A DNA stretch of 64,000 nucleotides from Arion vulgaris (taxonomy: Eukaryota; Mollusca; Gastropoda; Stylommatophora; Arionidae): NCBI GenBank assembly GCA_020796225.1, contig CM036775.1, positions 13,918,671 through 13,982,670 on the forward strand, given 5' to 3'. Positions 1 to 10,945 of this stretch are shown one piece after another. The notes beneath the pieces are model-generated. The model searched no databases, had not been told where the DNA came from, and saw only the letters and a program-made list of their open reading frames with translations. The position numbers and the translations under genes were made by a program. Within the stretch, counting starts at the first letter, position 1, and each line of letters opens with the position of its first letter.

Positions 1-190
1 AGTTAACACCGCTCTCTGCACCACCATTATCACCACAGTTAACACCGCCCTATGCACCACCATTATCACTACAGTTAACACCGCTCTCTGTAACAGAATT
101 AACACCACCCTCTGCAATACAGTTAACACCAGAATTAACACCACCCACTGCAACACAATTAACACCACAGTTAACACAAAATAAATTCTA
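1..190. repeat. 36-bp minisatellite (AGTTAACACC units), array cut by window start
   Basis: Units of about 36 bp starting AGTTAACACC and containing CTCTGCACCACCATTATC are repeated from the first base, then decay into shorter AATTAACACCAC pieces near 120-180. The array enters from outside the window. No coding potential is visible. The next 130 bases are unique AT-rich sequence. Confidence 0.85.
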
Positions 191-318
191 AAAATGAATA
201 CTTTGTTCTAACTTGTTTATTTTTTTGGGGGTCTCATTTCACTTTGCATCACAACGATAGTGCTCTCATTTCAAAAATATTTGTTAAACATTTTTAAAAT
301 ATCAATTATGTTTGGTGC

Positions 319-3300
319 GTGTAATAGAGACAGATGGACATGATACAATGTAACATTCTCTGACAAGTTAGATTAGGATGTAAGAGAGACAGATGAACAT
401 GATACAATGTAACATTCTCTGACAAGTTAGATTAGGATGTAAGAGAGACAGATGAACATGATACAATGTAACATTCTCTGACAAGTTAGATTAGGATGTA
501 AGAGAGACAGATGAACATGATACAATGTAACATTCTCTGACAAGTTAGATTAGGATGTAAGAGAGACAGATGAACATGATACAATGTAACATTCTCTGAC
601 AAGTTAGATTAGGATGTAAGAGAGACAGATGAACATGATACAATGTAACATTCTCTGACAAGTTAGACTAGGATGTAAGAGAGACAGATGAACATGGCAC
701 AATGTAACATTCTCTGACAAGTTAGATTAGGATGTAAGAGAGACAGATGAACATGATACAATGTAACATTCTCTGACAAGTTAGATTAGGATGTAAGAGA
801 GACAGATGAACATGATACAATGTAACATTCTCTGACAAGTTAGACTAGGATGTAAGAGAGACAGATGAACATGGCACAATGTAACATTCTCTGACAAGTT
901 AGATTAGGATGTAAGAGAGACAGATGAACATGATACAATGTAACATTCTCTGACAAGTTAGATTAGGATGTAAGAGAGACAGATGAACATGATACAATGT
1001 AACATTCTCTGACAAATTAGACTAGGATGTAAGAGAGACAGATGAACATGGTACAATGTAACATTCTCTGACAAGTTAGATTAGGATGTAAGAGAGACAG
1101 ATGAACATGATACAATGTAACATTCTCTGACAAGTTAGATTAGGATGTAAGAGAGACAGATGAACATGATACAATGTAACATTCTCTGACAAGTTAGATT
1201 AGGATGTAAGAGAGACAGATGAACATGATACAATGTAACATTCTCTGACAAATTAGACTAGGATGTAAGAGAGACAGATGAACATGGTACAATGTAACAT
1301 TCTCTGACAAGTTAGATTAGGATGTAAGAGAGACAGATGAACATGATACAATGTAACATTCTCTGACAAGTTAGATTAGGATGTAAGAGAGACAGATGAA
1401 CATGATACAATGTAACATTCTCTGACAAGTTAGATTAGGATGTAAGAGAGACAGATGAATGTCATGTAACATTCTCTGACAAATTAGATAGGATGTAGAG
1501 AGACAGTAAATGTACAGTAACATTCTCTGACAAGTTAGATTAGGATGTAAGAGAGACAGATGAACATGATACAATGTAACATTCTCTGACAAGTTAGATT
1601 AGGATGTAAGAGAGACAGATGAACATGATACAATGTAACATTCTCTGACAAGTTAGATTAGGATGTAAGAGAGACAGATGAACATGATACAATGTAACAT
1701 TCTCTGACAAGTTAGATTAGGATGTAAGAGAGACAGATGAACATGATACAATGTAACATTCTCTGACAAGTTAGATTAGGATGTAAGAGAGACAGATGAA
1801 CATGATACAATGTAACATTCTCTGACAAGTTAGATTAGGATGTAAGAGAGACAGATGAACATGGTACAATGTAACATTCTCTGACAAGTTAGATTAGGAT
1901 GTAAGAGAGACAGATGAACATGATACAATGTAACATTCTCTGACAAGTTAGATTAGGATGTAAGAGAGAGACGGATGAACATGATACAATGTAACATTCT
2001 CTGACAAGTTAGATTAGGATGTAAGAGAGACAGATGAACATGATACAATGTAACATTCTCTGAAGAGTTAGATTAGGATGTAAGAGAGACAGATGAACAT
2101 GATACAATGTAACATTCTCTGACAAGTTAGATTAGGATGTAAGAGAGACAGATGAACATGATACAATGTAACATTCTCTGACAAGTTAGATTAGGATGTA
2201 AGAGAGACAGATGAACATGATACAATGTAACATTCTCTGACAAGTTAGATTAGGATGTAAGAGAGACAGATGAACATGATACAATGTAACATTCTCTGAC
2301 AAGTTGGATTAGGATGTAAGAGAGACAGATGAACATGATACAATGTAACATTCTCTGACAAGTTAGATTAGGATGTAAGAGAGACAGATGGACATGATAC
2401 AATGTAACATTCTCTGACAAGTTAGATTAGGATGTAAGAGAGACAGATGAACATGATACAATGTAACATTCTCTGACAAGTTAGATTAGGATGTAAGAGA
2501 GACAGATGAACATGATACAATGTAACATTCTCTGACAAGTTAGATTAGGATGTAAGAGAGACAGATGAACATGATACAATGTAACATTCTCTGACAAGTT
2601 AGATTAGGATGTAAGAGAGACAGATGAACATGATACAATGTAACATTCTCTGACAAGTTAGATTAGGATGTAAGAGAGACAGATGAACATGATACAATGT
2701 AACATTCTCTGACAAGTTAGATTAGGATGTAAGAGAGACAGATGAACATGATACAATGTAACATTCTCTGACAAGTTAGATTAGGATGTAAGAGAGACAG
2801 ATGAACATGATACAATGTAACATTCTCTGACAAGTTAGATTAGGATGTAAGAGAGACAGATGAACATGATACAATGTAACATTCTCTGACAAGTTAGATT
2901 AGGATGTAAGAGAGACAGATGAACATGATACAATGTAACATTCTCTGACAAGTTAGATTAGGATGTAAGAGAGACAGATGAACATGATACAATGTAACAT
3001 TCTCTGACAAGTTAGATTAGGATGTAAGAGAGACAGATGAACATGATACAATGTAACATTCTCTGACAAGTTAGATTAGGATGTAAGAGAGACAGATGAA
3101 CATGATACAATGTAACATTCTCTGACAAGTTAGATTAGGATGTAAGAGAGACAGATGAACATGATACAATGTAACATTCTCTGACAAGTTAGATTAGGAT
3201 GTAAGAGAGACAGATGAACATGATACAATGTAACATTCTCTGACAAGTTAGATTAGGATGTAAGAGAGACAGATGAACATGATACAATGTAACATTCTCT

Positions 3301-4535
3301 GACAAGTTAGATTAGGATGTAAGAGAGACAGATGAACATGATACAATGTAACATTCTCTGACAAGTTAGATTAGGATGTAAGAGAGACAGATGAACATGA
3401 TACAATGTAACATTCTCTGACAAGTTAGATTAGGATGTAAGAGAGACAGATGAACATGATACAATGTAACATTCTCTGACAAGTTAGATTAGGATGTAAG
3501 AGAGACAGATGAACATGATACAATGTAACATTCTCTGACAAGTTAGATTAGGATGTAAGAGAGACAGATGAACATGTTACAATGTAACATTCTCTGACAA
3601 GTTAGATTAGGATGTAAGAGAGACAGATGAACATGATACAATGTAACATTCTCTGACAAGTTAGATTAGGATGTAAGAGAGACAGATGAACATGATACAA
3701 TGTAACATTCTCTGACAAGTTAGATTAGGATGTAAGAGAGACAGATGAACATGATACAATGTAACATTCTCTGACAAGTTAGATTAGGATGTAAGAGAGA
3801 CAGATGAACATGGTACAATGTAACATTCTCTGACAAGTTAGATTAGGATGTAAGAGAGACAGATGAACATGATACAATGTAACATTCTCTGACAAGTTAG
3901 ATTAGGATGTAAGAGAGACAGATGAACATGATACAATGTAACATTCTCTGACAAGTTAGATTAGGATGTAAGAGAGACAGATGAACATGATACAATGTAA
4001 CATTCTCTGACAAGTTAGATTAGGATGTAAGAGAGACAGATGAACATGATACAATGTAACATTCTCTGACAAGTTAGATTAGGATGTAAGAGAGACAGAT
4101 GAACATGATACAATGTAACATTCTCTGACAAGTTAGATTAGGATGTAAGAGAGACAGATGAACATGATACAATGTAACATTCTCTGACAAGTTAGATTAG
4201 GATGTAAGAGAGACAGATGAACATGATACAATGTAACATTCTCTGACAAGTTAGATTAGGATGATAAATGTAACAATCTCTGACAAGTTAGATGTAACGA
4301 TTGTACATGACAGAGATGGACATGATCAATGTAACATCTCTACAAGTTAGATTAGGATGTAAAGAGACAGATGACATTACAATGTAACATTCTCTGACAA
4401 GTTAGATTAGGATGTAAGAGAGACAGATGAACATGATACAATGTAACATCCTCTGACAAGTTAGATTAGGATGTAAGAGAGACAGATGAACATGATACAA
4501 TGTAACATCCTCTGACAAGTTAGATTAGGATCTAA
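319..4535. repeat. 59-bp satellite array, about 71 copies
   Basis: The unit GTTAGATTAGGATGTAAGAG...CTCTGACAA repeats every 59 bp; each 60-base line is shifted by one base. Most copies are identical. Variant units (GACTAGG with ATGGCAC or ATGGTAC) recur at 3- or 4-unit spacing between 660 and 1300, suggesting segmental amplification inside the array. Two blocks (about 1455-1520 and 4258-4385) are riddled with small indels while both neighbours are perfect. Short ORFs across it are incidental. Confidence 0.97.
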
Positions 4536-4544
4536 AGACGACTA

Positions 4545-5097
4545 TTATAATCTGATGCATTATAGTAATGCTGACTGATCTATAGTAAGCTGATCGCATC
4601 TATAGTAATGCTGACTGCATCTATAGTAATGCTGACTGCATCTATAGTAATGCTGACTGCATCTATAGTAATGCTGACTGCATCTATAGTAATGCTGACT
4701 GCATCTATAGTAATGCTGACTGCATCTATAGTAATGCTGACTGCATCTATAGTAATGCTGACTGCATCTATAGTAATGCTGACTCCATCTATAGTAATGC
4801 TGACTGCATCTATAGTAATGCTGACTGCATCTATAGTAATGCTGACTGCATCTATAGTAATGCTGACTGCATCTATAGTAATGCTGACTGCATCTATAGT
4901 AATGCTGACTGCATCTATAGTAATGCTGACTCCATCTATAGTAATGCTGACTGCATCTATAGTAATGCTGACTGCATCTATAGTAATGCTGACTGCATCT
5001 ATAGTAATGCTGACTGCATCTATAGTAATGCTGACTCCATCTATAGTAATGCTGACTCCATCTATAGTAATGCTGACTCCATCTATAGTAATGCTGA
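4545..5097. repeat. 21-bp tandem array, about 26 copies
   Basis: The unit CATCTATAGTAATGCTGACTG repeats with almost no variation apart from a G/C swap (TGCATC or TCCATC). Because 21 is a multiple of 3 and the unit has no stop in some frames, long heptapeptide ORFs run on both strands (MLTASIV on +, VSITIDA on -). There is no start context, splice site or neighbouring gene, so I treat these as by-products. 5098-5245 is unique AT-rich sequence. Confidence 0.95.
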
Positions 5098-5245
5098 CAT
5101 TGACTATGATATCTTGTTTTGGCCAGTAGTGTATTGATTGATATATACTTAGAAAATCACAATATTGTGGTTCTAATTTTCCAAAAATGTAGCTAATATG
5201 ATATCTATAAACTTCAGCTAATCTCGCTACCGGTTCCTGCCAGTA

Positions 5246-5485
5246 GAGCAAAGAATAATACTACTGCAACCTACAAGGCATGTCATAAAAGGCGACTGAG
5301 GTAGGGACCTAGGGAAACTACCCTAGTAAGTAAAAAACTTCACAGAAATTGGATGTATTGGCCTACTTGTAGGCGCATAACTGGCACAACGTAGATCACT
5401 GCTAGGCTCAGATCATATACAAATCACAAAGAGTGGTTTAACAAGTGCTTGATATGGATCATTTGAAGATGAAGAAGAGCTCATC
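5246..5485 (+). mobile_element. SINE-A copy
   Basis: This contains the family landmarks in order: GAGCAAAGAATA, CCTACAAGGCATGTCRTAA, GTAGGGACCTAGGG, the CTAGTAARTAAAAA stretch, TTGTAGGCGCATAACTGGCAC, AAATCACAAAGAGTGGTTTAA and an A/G-rich GAAGAAG tail. The 5' head is missing. Fourteen or so copies of this family occur in the window. No polymerase III boxes can be assigned with confidence. Confidence 0.8.
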
Positions 5486-5586
5486 TAATATCTAAAAACC
5501 AGATTTAATCTGGAATTAAAAAATCAGAAGTAATCTCATTTCTAGAAACCATAGATATCTAAAAGTCATAGGTAGATATATAAAAA

Positions 5587-6030
5587 TCATAGATTATCAT
5601 CATCAAATAGCTTGTCCTGAGCAGAACTTTGCCTCCCAATAGTCCTCCGCAATCTCACTCTCTCATATGCCAGATGTCCCGCCTCTGCAGCCGTCATGTT
5701 CAAACCATCAGTTACATCCTGAATCCATCTTCTCCATGGTCTCCCTCTTCTTCTCATTGCGGGTATGCCTCCTTCCATGATGGTCTTCTCCAGTCCTTCA
5801 TGTTTTTTATATGTCCAAAATATCTCAATTTTCTCTTTCTTATTTGTAGCATCAGCCTGTTTTCTTTGATTTTGAGTTCTTTCTGGATAGATCTATTTGT
5901 TCTCTTCTCTGTCCATGATATACGAAGGACTCTTCTGTAACACTTATATTTAAAAGCACATATATGTTTTCCCACTGCCTTATTAAATGTCCATGCTTCA
6001 CACCCATACGCTGCCACTGGGAATATGCAT
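5587..6030 (-). pseudogene. LINE fragment, C-terminal part of reverse transcriptase ORF (family 1)
   Basis: On the minus strand two overlapping frames encode typical LINE C-terminal motifs: YGCEAWTFNKAV, then CYRRVLRISWTEKRTN, KLRYFGHIK, then in another frame GRPWRRWIQDVTDGLNMTAAEA. The frame break and missing RT core mark it as a dead 3' piece. Related pieces occur at 22555, 38160, 39480, 43456, 59480 and 62770, making this the commonest LINE family here. Confidence 0.8.
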
Positions 6031-6267
6031 GCTCTTAGTATTCTGATCTTTGTTTAAGCAACAGAAAGATATACAAAAAACTAGAGATAGTAGGATATTT
6101 AAAAATCTGACAACAATTCGACTCATGACAACCATATGTAATCTGATTTGTAAATATCAGAAATTCTGTAGCAGAATAAAACTAGAAATATTTGTGATAA
6201 ATAAGGAAGTATTCACAATGAGAAGTTTGACTTGACTTAAGGCAAGATATTAATCAATGAGACCTTC
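6031..6267. other. no gene seen
   Basis: AT-rich sequence with no recognisable coding, RNA or repeat signature beyond short AT runs. Confidence 0.5.
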
Positions 6268-6410
6268 GCCCTTGTGTTGCCTGGGCTTGCAAAGGGAGCA
6301 AAGAATAGTAACACTGTGACCTACAAGGCATGTTGTAAGAGGCGATTAAGGTAGGGATCTAGAGAAGCTACCCTAGTAAATAAAAAACGACGCAGAAATC
6401 GGATGTGCAA
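6268..6410 (+). mobile_element. SINE-A copy, 3' truncated
   Basis: It begins with the family head (CCTTGTGTTGCCTGGGCTTGCAAAGG in two overlapping pieces), continues through GAATAGTAACACTG and the central GGCATGTTGTAAGAGGCGA, and breaks off after CGCAGAAATCGGATGTGC. Another SINE-A starts about 20 bp downstream. Confidence 0.8.
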
Positions 6411-6427
6411 CTTTTATTTTCTCTTGT

Positions 6428-6955
6428 TCTGCCTGTGTGTTGCCGAGGTTCTCAAGAGGAGCAAAGAATATTAACACTGCGACCCACATCGCAGGTTGTA
6501 AGAGGCAACTTTTTCTTTGACACTCCATATCCACCACTTGTTAACCACTCTGTGTGATTTATAAGTGATCTGAGCCTAAGAGCGATTGTACCTTGTGCCA
6601 GTTATGCGCCTACAATTAAGCCAGAACATATAATTTCTGCGATCCTTTTGATTTACTAGGGTAGCTTTCCTAGGTCCTACATCAGTCGCCTCTTACGACA
6701 TGACATGTAGGTCACAGTGGTACCATTCTTTGCTTCCTATACGGGCCCCGGCACCACACGGGCGATCGTAAGAGGCAACTGAGGTAGGGATCTAGAGAAG
6801 CTACCTCAGTGAATAAAAAGCTACGCAGAAATTGGATGTACTGGCCCACTTGTAGGCGCATAACTTGCACGATGTAAATCGTTCGTAGGCTAAGATCACA
6901 TACAAATCACAAAGAGTGGTTTAATAAGTGGTTGATATGGAGCGTTCAAAGTTTG
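6428..6955 (+). mobile_element. SINE-A copy interrupted by a younger inverted SINE-A
   Basis: The first part (6428-6510) runs from the GTGTTGCCGAGG head to GTAAGAGGCAACT. The rest resumes at 6768 with the same 13 bases and continues GAGGTAGGGATC to the end of the element. The 13-bp duplication GTAAGAGGCAACT (6498-6510 and 6768-6780) is the target-site duplication of the inserted copy. Confidence 0.9.
6511..6767 (-). mobile_element. Full-length SINE-A, 257 bp, nested insertion
   Basis: It is bounded on both sides by the 13-bp target duplication GTAAGAGGCAACT, so the ends are exact. Read on the minus strand it starts CGCCCGTGTGGTGCCGGGGCC and ends in an A-rich AAAGAAAAA tail. This defines the full family length as 257 bp and shows retroposition-type insertion. 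Confidence 0.92.
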
Positions 6956-7310
6956 TCTTGTTCTACCTTATTGTAGACTTTAGTGTGTGTTGATATTGTG
7001 CTTGTTTTGTTTTAGTCAAAGTTTTCATTGTAAATAAGTCAGCATTTATCAGACTATCTTGTTTAGTGTTCTAAGGGTTAATCTTGGTTTGGTTTCTTGT
7101 ACTGGTTTGTACTTGCATCTGAGACAGTCGGTCCGGTAACACGTCTCATGAGCTCGTCATAAGTCGGACGTGTCGGCTGTAAAAGAAGTTGACTGACTGC
7201 GATTCCAGACTCCTGAGACATGGCCTGCCGCCGTCCCATCGTAGCAGCGCTAGAGCCTGTGGAAACAAAAATTTATTTACTCACCCAGTTTAGTAACTGT
7301 CAATAGAGAA
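6956..7310. other. no gene seen
   Basis: Unique sequence with TG-rich stretches. No ORF, splice-bounded exon or repeat is recognised. Confidence 0.5.
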
Positions 7311-7316
7311 TCAGGG

Positions 7317-7372
7317 GTTTCTGTATCGTAGAGGTTGAGTGCTCGTCTATCGAACCAAAGGTAATCAGTTCG
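7317..7372 (+). mobile_element. SINE-B head fragment (tRNA-like)
   Basis: GTATCGTAGAGGTTGAGTG and CAGTTCGCTCCC resemble the A-box and B-box region seen better preserved at 44283. It is joined directly to a SINE-C head. Confidence 0.6.
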
Positions 7373-7560
7373 CTCCCCCCCGTCCGAGTGGTTAGCAGTG
7401 TTCAAACTGGGGTGTAAAGAATAGAACCACTGTTACCTGCCACTCATGTCGTAAGAGGCGACTAGGGAGGTTGGACGTGGGGGCTAGCTACTCCACACCG
7501 TAAAAAACACTAGATGGCTACAGAACGAAGAGCGAACCAAGTAAACGCTGGCTGAAACCG
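7373..7560 (+). mobile_element. SINE-C copy with tRNA-like head
   Basis: The head GTCCGAGTGGTTAGCAGTG and GTTCAAACTGG look like pol III A and B boxes of a serine-type tRNA-derived SINE. It is followed by GTAAAGAATAGAACCACTG and the central CATGTCGTAAGAGGCGACTA shared with SINE-A. The 3' part differs from other SINE-C copies. Confidence 0.65.
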
Positions 7561-7710
7561 GACACATCGCCGAAGGATAAGCACCAGAGCTTCAAATGAT
7601 GCTGAAGATGTGACGTAAAACACACCAAAGCTAAGGCTGGATGAATCAGACATGAATAAAATTTATGGGGAGGTCTGGTACATTGGTCTGGGCGGTGATC
7701 GCAGAGAGAG
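7561..7710 (+). mobile_element. LINE 3' end fragment
   Basis: The sequence GAGGTCTGGTACATTGGTCTGGGCGGTGATCGCAGAGAGAG (7670-7709, in parts) matches the 3' end of the RNase H-type LINE remnant at 30690-30750, including the AGAG-rich tail. Confidence 0.5.
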
Positions 7711-8135
7711 AGAGTTCGCTTCCTAGTGGAGCAATCTGGATACTTTTCCAGAGATCTCTGATCTCAGTGTAGGTGACATCGAGATCCTAGTCCTATCGGA
7801 TACATACCATAAAATTTCGGTCACATGTTCCGCCAATGTGGTGTCTGGGCCCACAAAGGAAGCAAGTGGTCGATATGAAGCGTTCGAAGAAGTCTTGTGT
7901 TCAATTTGTACACATAAAAAAGCCTTGACAGTTCTCGAGAAGAGCAGGGGCTGGAAAGCAATAAAATTTCTACAAAACATCTTCATCATCTTCAAAATTA
8001 CACCAGGGACCCTCGCCGTTAATACGTAATTCGTGCACTGCAGCTGAGATCTTCCTGTGTAAGAAAGATATCGGAGCACACATGGTTACTCACTGAAGTG
8101 CAAGGATGATGGTATTATCAATCAATGAATCAGAG
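7711..8135 (+). mobile_element. SINE-B copy (about 400 bp type)
   Basis: Landmarks CCAGAGATCTCTGATCTCAG, GTAGGTGACATCGAG and the 3' end GGTTACTCACTGAAGTGCAA followed by TATCAATCAATGAATC are shared with copies at 8866, 42855 (-) and 44283. The tRNA-like head is absent here. Confidence 0.7.
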
Positions 8136-8254
8136 AATGAGAACAGTAGAAGTTTGTATATGGCATCTTATAATATTCATCTTGAAGCTTCTTTTTCTTT
8201 TCTCTAATCTTGTTTTGTCTCACAGTGTCAGGATATGAAGAGATTTATAGCCCG

Positions 8255-8485
8255 ATGTGGTTACTGGGGCCCAAATTTGGTGTGTAAAGAAGGTAACCGC
8301 TGTTACCTGCCACGCATGTCGTAAGAGGTGACTAAGGAGGTTTGGCTGAAATCGGATGCACGTGTCCTAAACGTGTAGAAGTCTATGCATTTAGGGGCCT
8401 ACCAAACCAATGTGCAATGTATACACGTTCTTGACAATGACCAAACATATCACAAAGAGTGATTAAAATTGGTGGTAAAGAACAA
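8255..8485 (+). mobile_element. SINE-C copy
   Basis: It starts TAGCCCGATGTGGTTACTGGGGCCC, carries the central CATGTCGTAAGAGGTGACTA, then a body (GTGTCCTAAACGTGTAGAAG, GGGGCCTACCAAACC) that differs from SINE-A, and ends TATCACAAAGAGTGATT with a GA-rich tail. It is nearly collinear with the copy at 27525. Confidence 0.8.
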
Positions 8486-8855
8486 CGTAGAGAAGGAGAA
8501 GAGATTTATAAAGCAGGTTTTTTGTGTGTGGTTCACTAACAACATTTTTCGTTGTCTCTGTAATCTCTGAGGTCCACCTTTTGCGTGGACAGCCTCTTGC
8601 TTTGTATTCACTGTATTGAAGTAACATTGCTCTTTGAGGCTGTTAGTAATCTGCTTATGTGGCTGAACCATTTAATTTGTTGTTTCTTGATGAAGTTCAG
8701 TACTGATGTTGTACCCACTCTTTTCCTGACATCTTCATATCTCTTCTTGATACTCCCAGCGTTTTGCGCAGACACTTCATCTCTGTAGTAACTATCTTGA
8801 AGCAATATCCTAAAATACATACCAGAGACATGAGATACATTAGTATGCATAACAT
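8486..8855 (-). pseudogene. LINE fragment, C-terminal ORF end (family 2)
   Basis: Minus-strand frames read SYYRDEVSAQNAGSIKKRYED, IKWFSHISRL and then KGGPQRLQRQRKM, a LINE carboxy terminus. The same family lies in intron 2 of both serpins (33480-34310 and 53040-53530). Several frame breaks. Confidence 0.65.
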
Positions 8856-8865
8856 TCGATCACGG

Positions 8866-9265
8866 AATCTCTGTATTATGGAGGTAAAGTGCTAGACTCT
8901 TTCTCCGAAGATACTCGGTTTGTTCCTCACAAGGGCCGATCAATGTAGGTGGACCAAATTTCTATTCATATCGGAGATGGACAATAAAATGCAGGAGCCG
9001 TGTTCAATTTGAACACGGAAAAGAAACTTTAGAAGTTGAAAATCGATTAGTGTAAACTGCAAAACTGCTGCCTGGACAAAATTCATAAATAAGAGAAAGA
9101 ACAGATATTCCTGCAAAAATATTCTCCATCTACAAAATTATATAGGGGACCATCACCATTGCTATGGAATTCGTGCTGTGCCACTGAGATCTTCCTTTGT
9201 AGGAAAGCGATTGAAGCACACATGGTTATTCCCCAAAGTGCAATGATGATGGTTATATCAATCAA
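8866..9265 (+). mobile_element. SINE-B copy
   Basis: Degenerate tRNA-like head (ATCTCTGTATTATGGAGG, ACTCGGTTTGTTCCTC), a diverged body, and the conserved 3' end CGATTGAAGCACACATGGTTA...CAATGATGATGGTTATATCAATCAAT (in parts). Confidence 0.7.
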
Positions 9266-9345
9266 TATTTGACATATGCTGATGGAGACTGAGTTCCAAT
9301 GGGTCTGCCAAGAGTGCTATGATACTGGGTCAGTAATGAATAATA
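9266..9345 (+). mobile_element. LINE RNase H tail fragment
   Basis: The frame reads ETEFQWVCQECYDTGSVMNN, the zinc-ligand tail of the LINE family whose RNase H domain is best preserved at 23440-24300 (there EHLWVCPECND). Confidence 0.5.
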
Positions 9346-9544
9346 AGGTTGTAAGGCTGACTACCTCACCAAGTAGAAAAGAAGTCACAAAAACTTTCAC
9401 AAACATAGAAAGAAAAACCCCAACTCAACCGTTCGATCCAGGGAATGCTGTTCCTCACTCCCCCTACCCACCGCCTTGCAGACAAGTAAATGAAGTATCG
9501 TCGGAAAAGCTGAAAGGATATGATGATACCGACTAACATTATTT

Positions 9545-9685
9545 GCTGTTGAAATACTGCCAGAATTGGTTGCTGGATAGGCAGGATGTGGAAAGAGTTG
9601 GAAGGGATTGTCAGAAATAGGAACGGCTAGAGGAAGTTTGTTGTTCTCCGTTGGGAGTTGAAAGATGAAGAAGAAGAATCAATAG
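9545..9685 (+). pseudogene. LINE 3' end fragment (family 3)
   Basis: The frame reads MWKELEGIVRNRNG followed by RKFVV and a GAAGAAGAAG tail, matching the minus-strand LINE terminus at 28045-28475 (WKKFVENL region). 9346-9544 has nothing recognised. Confidence 0.5.
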
Positions 9686-9851
9686 GAAATGTCCTTTCTT
9701 TCGTCCATATTTCTACATCTTCACCTCGGTTGTATCTAGCTGTGGCTGGTCTGTCATAATTAGTCCAGTTGCCAGGCACTTCACGTACGCCACCTAGATG
9801 GGAAAAACAATAAAACGGTAGCTGAAAAATAGAATGACAAACTTTGGAAAT

Positions 9852-10125
9852 GAAATAAAAACTGTAAACCAGGCAAGAAGAATAAATAAACATTTATAGG
9901 AAAAACTGTAAACCAGGCAAGAAGAATAAATAAACATTTATAGGAAAAACTGTAAACCAGGCAAGAAGAATAAATAAACATTTATAGGAAAAACTGTAAA
10001 CCAGGCAAGAAGAATAAATAAACATTTATAGGAAAAACTGTAAACCAGGCAAGAAGAATAAATAAACATTTATGGGAAAAACTGTAAACCAGACAAGAAG
10101 AATAAATAAATATTTATGGAGAAAA
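9852..10125. repeat. 45-bp tandem array, about 6 copies
   Basis: The unit GGAAAAACTGTAAACCAGGC plus AAGAAGAATAAATAAACATTTATAG repeats with few changes; the last unit is more diverged. Confidence 0.9.
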
Positions 10126-10129
10126 TGAC

Positions 10130-10340
10130 AAAATAAAGAAGTTCTAGTAAATCTAGCGCACATGCGTTGCTGAAGTTCTAGTAAATCTAGCGCACATGCG
10201 TTACTGGTCTCGAAAGGAGAGGAAAGAAATACAGTAATTTGTACCTGCCAAGCATGTCGTAAGTGGTGAATAAGGAGTATTGTTGGCTACCTAACCCCGT
10301 AAAGTCAACGCTAAAACACTTCAACAAACATAGATAGTAC
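10130..10340 (+). mobile_element. Short duplication and degraded SINE
   Basis: A 33-bp direct duplication (AGTTCTAGTAAATCTAGCGC) at 10138-10205 is followed by a SINE variant with ACCTGCCAAGCATGTCGTAA and a diverged 3' part. Confidence 0.5.
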
Positions 10341-10429
10341 AGCTAAAATAGCTCAAAGAACGTAACTCAACCATCCGAACCAGGGAAGGGTCCCCAACAG
10401 GAAGGCAAATGAAGTATCGCTGGGAAATA

Positions 10430-10510
10430 AGAAATGATACGGTGATGCTGAATTGGAAGGGATGGCAAGAGAGGAAGAGCTGGAAGAAGTTTGTTAAAGA
10501 CGTGCCATGT
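10430..10510 (+). pseudogene. LINE 3' end fragment
   Basis: GGAAGGGATGGCAAGAGAGG and GGAAGAAGTTTGTTAAAG parallel the family 3 end at 9570-9640. It ends where a tRNA-derived SINE begins. Confidence 0.4.
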
Positions 10511-10715
10511 CCAGCGTGTTCGTAGCGTGTTGGATAACGGGTGACAAGCTCCCTGTGAGTGTGGGTTCAATTCCGTGGGCTGGCAGAATAGTCACAGGTT
10601 CACCAGATTTACGGTGTTCGTGGTACCAAACTGAAGGGTTACGATGTCCATGGCACCGAGCTGAAGAACTGAAAAAAGCTCAAGTGCTTCTGGATCGGTT
10701 AAAAAAAAAAAAAAA
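10511..10715 (+). mobile_element. SINE-E copy (tRNA-derived) with poly(A) tail
   Basis: The head has an A-box-like TGGATAACGGGTGAC and a good B box GGGTTCAATTCC, then a body with ACGGTGTTCGTGG and ACGATGTCCATGGCACCGA, and an A15 tract near 10700. A minus-strand relative is at 15325-15500. Confidence 0.75.
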
Positions 10716-10739
10716 GATGTGCATCACTGGGTGTTGAAA

Positions 10740-10945
10740 GATGAAGAGAGTAAATGTAGTAATGAAGAAAGAATTACTATAGGAAATACAAATCAAATAA
10801 ACAACATATTTAGGACACAGAAAGAAATATGACACATTAATCAAACCTTTATTAGACAGGAAAGTTGAAGGAAGACAAGCAAGAGGATGACTGAGATACA
10901 AGTAGGAGGAAAGCAGCAAGAGATGGACTCATTAGAGCTAAGCTG
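10740..10945 (+). pseudogene. LINE 3' end fragment (family 4)
   Basis: Translation gives TYLGHRKKYDTLIKPLLDRKVEG in pieces, matching the LINE terminus at 36222-36590 ([22 protein letters not shown]). Stops interrupt it. Confidence 0.6.

Noticed and set aside
319..4535. CRISPR-like regular repeat
   Set aside because: The repeats are directly adjacent with no unique spacers, in a eukaryotic context; it is a satellite.
4580..5251. Long ORFs on both strands over the 21-bp array
   Set aside because: The unit length is a multiple of three and lacks stops, which gives open frames on both strands automatically. No start context, splice sites or homology.
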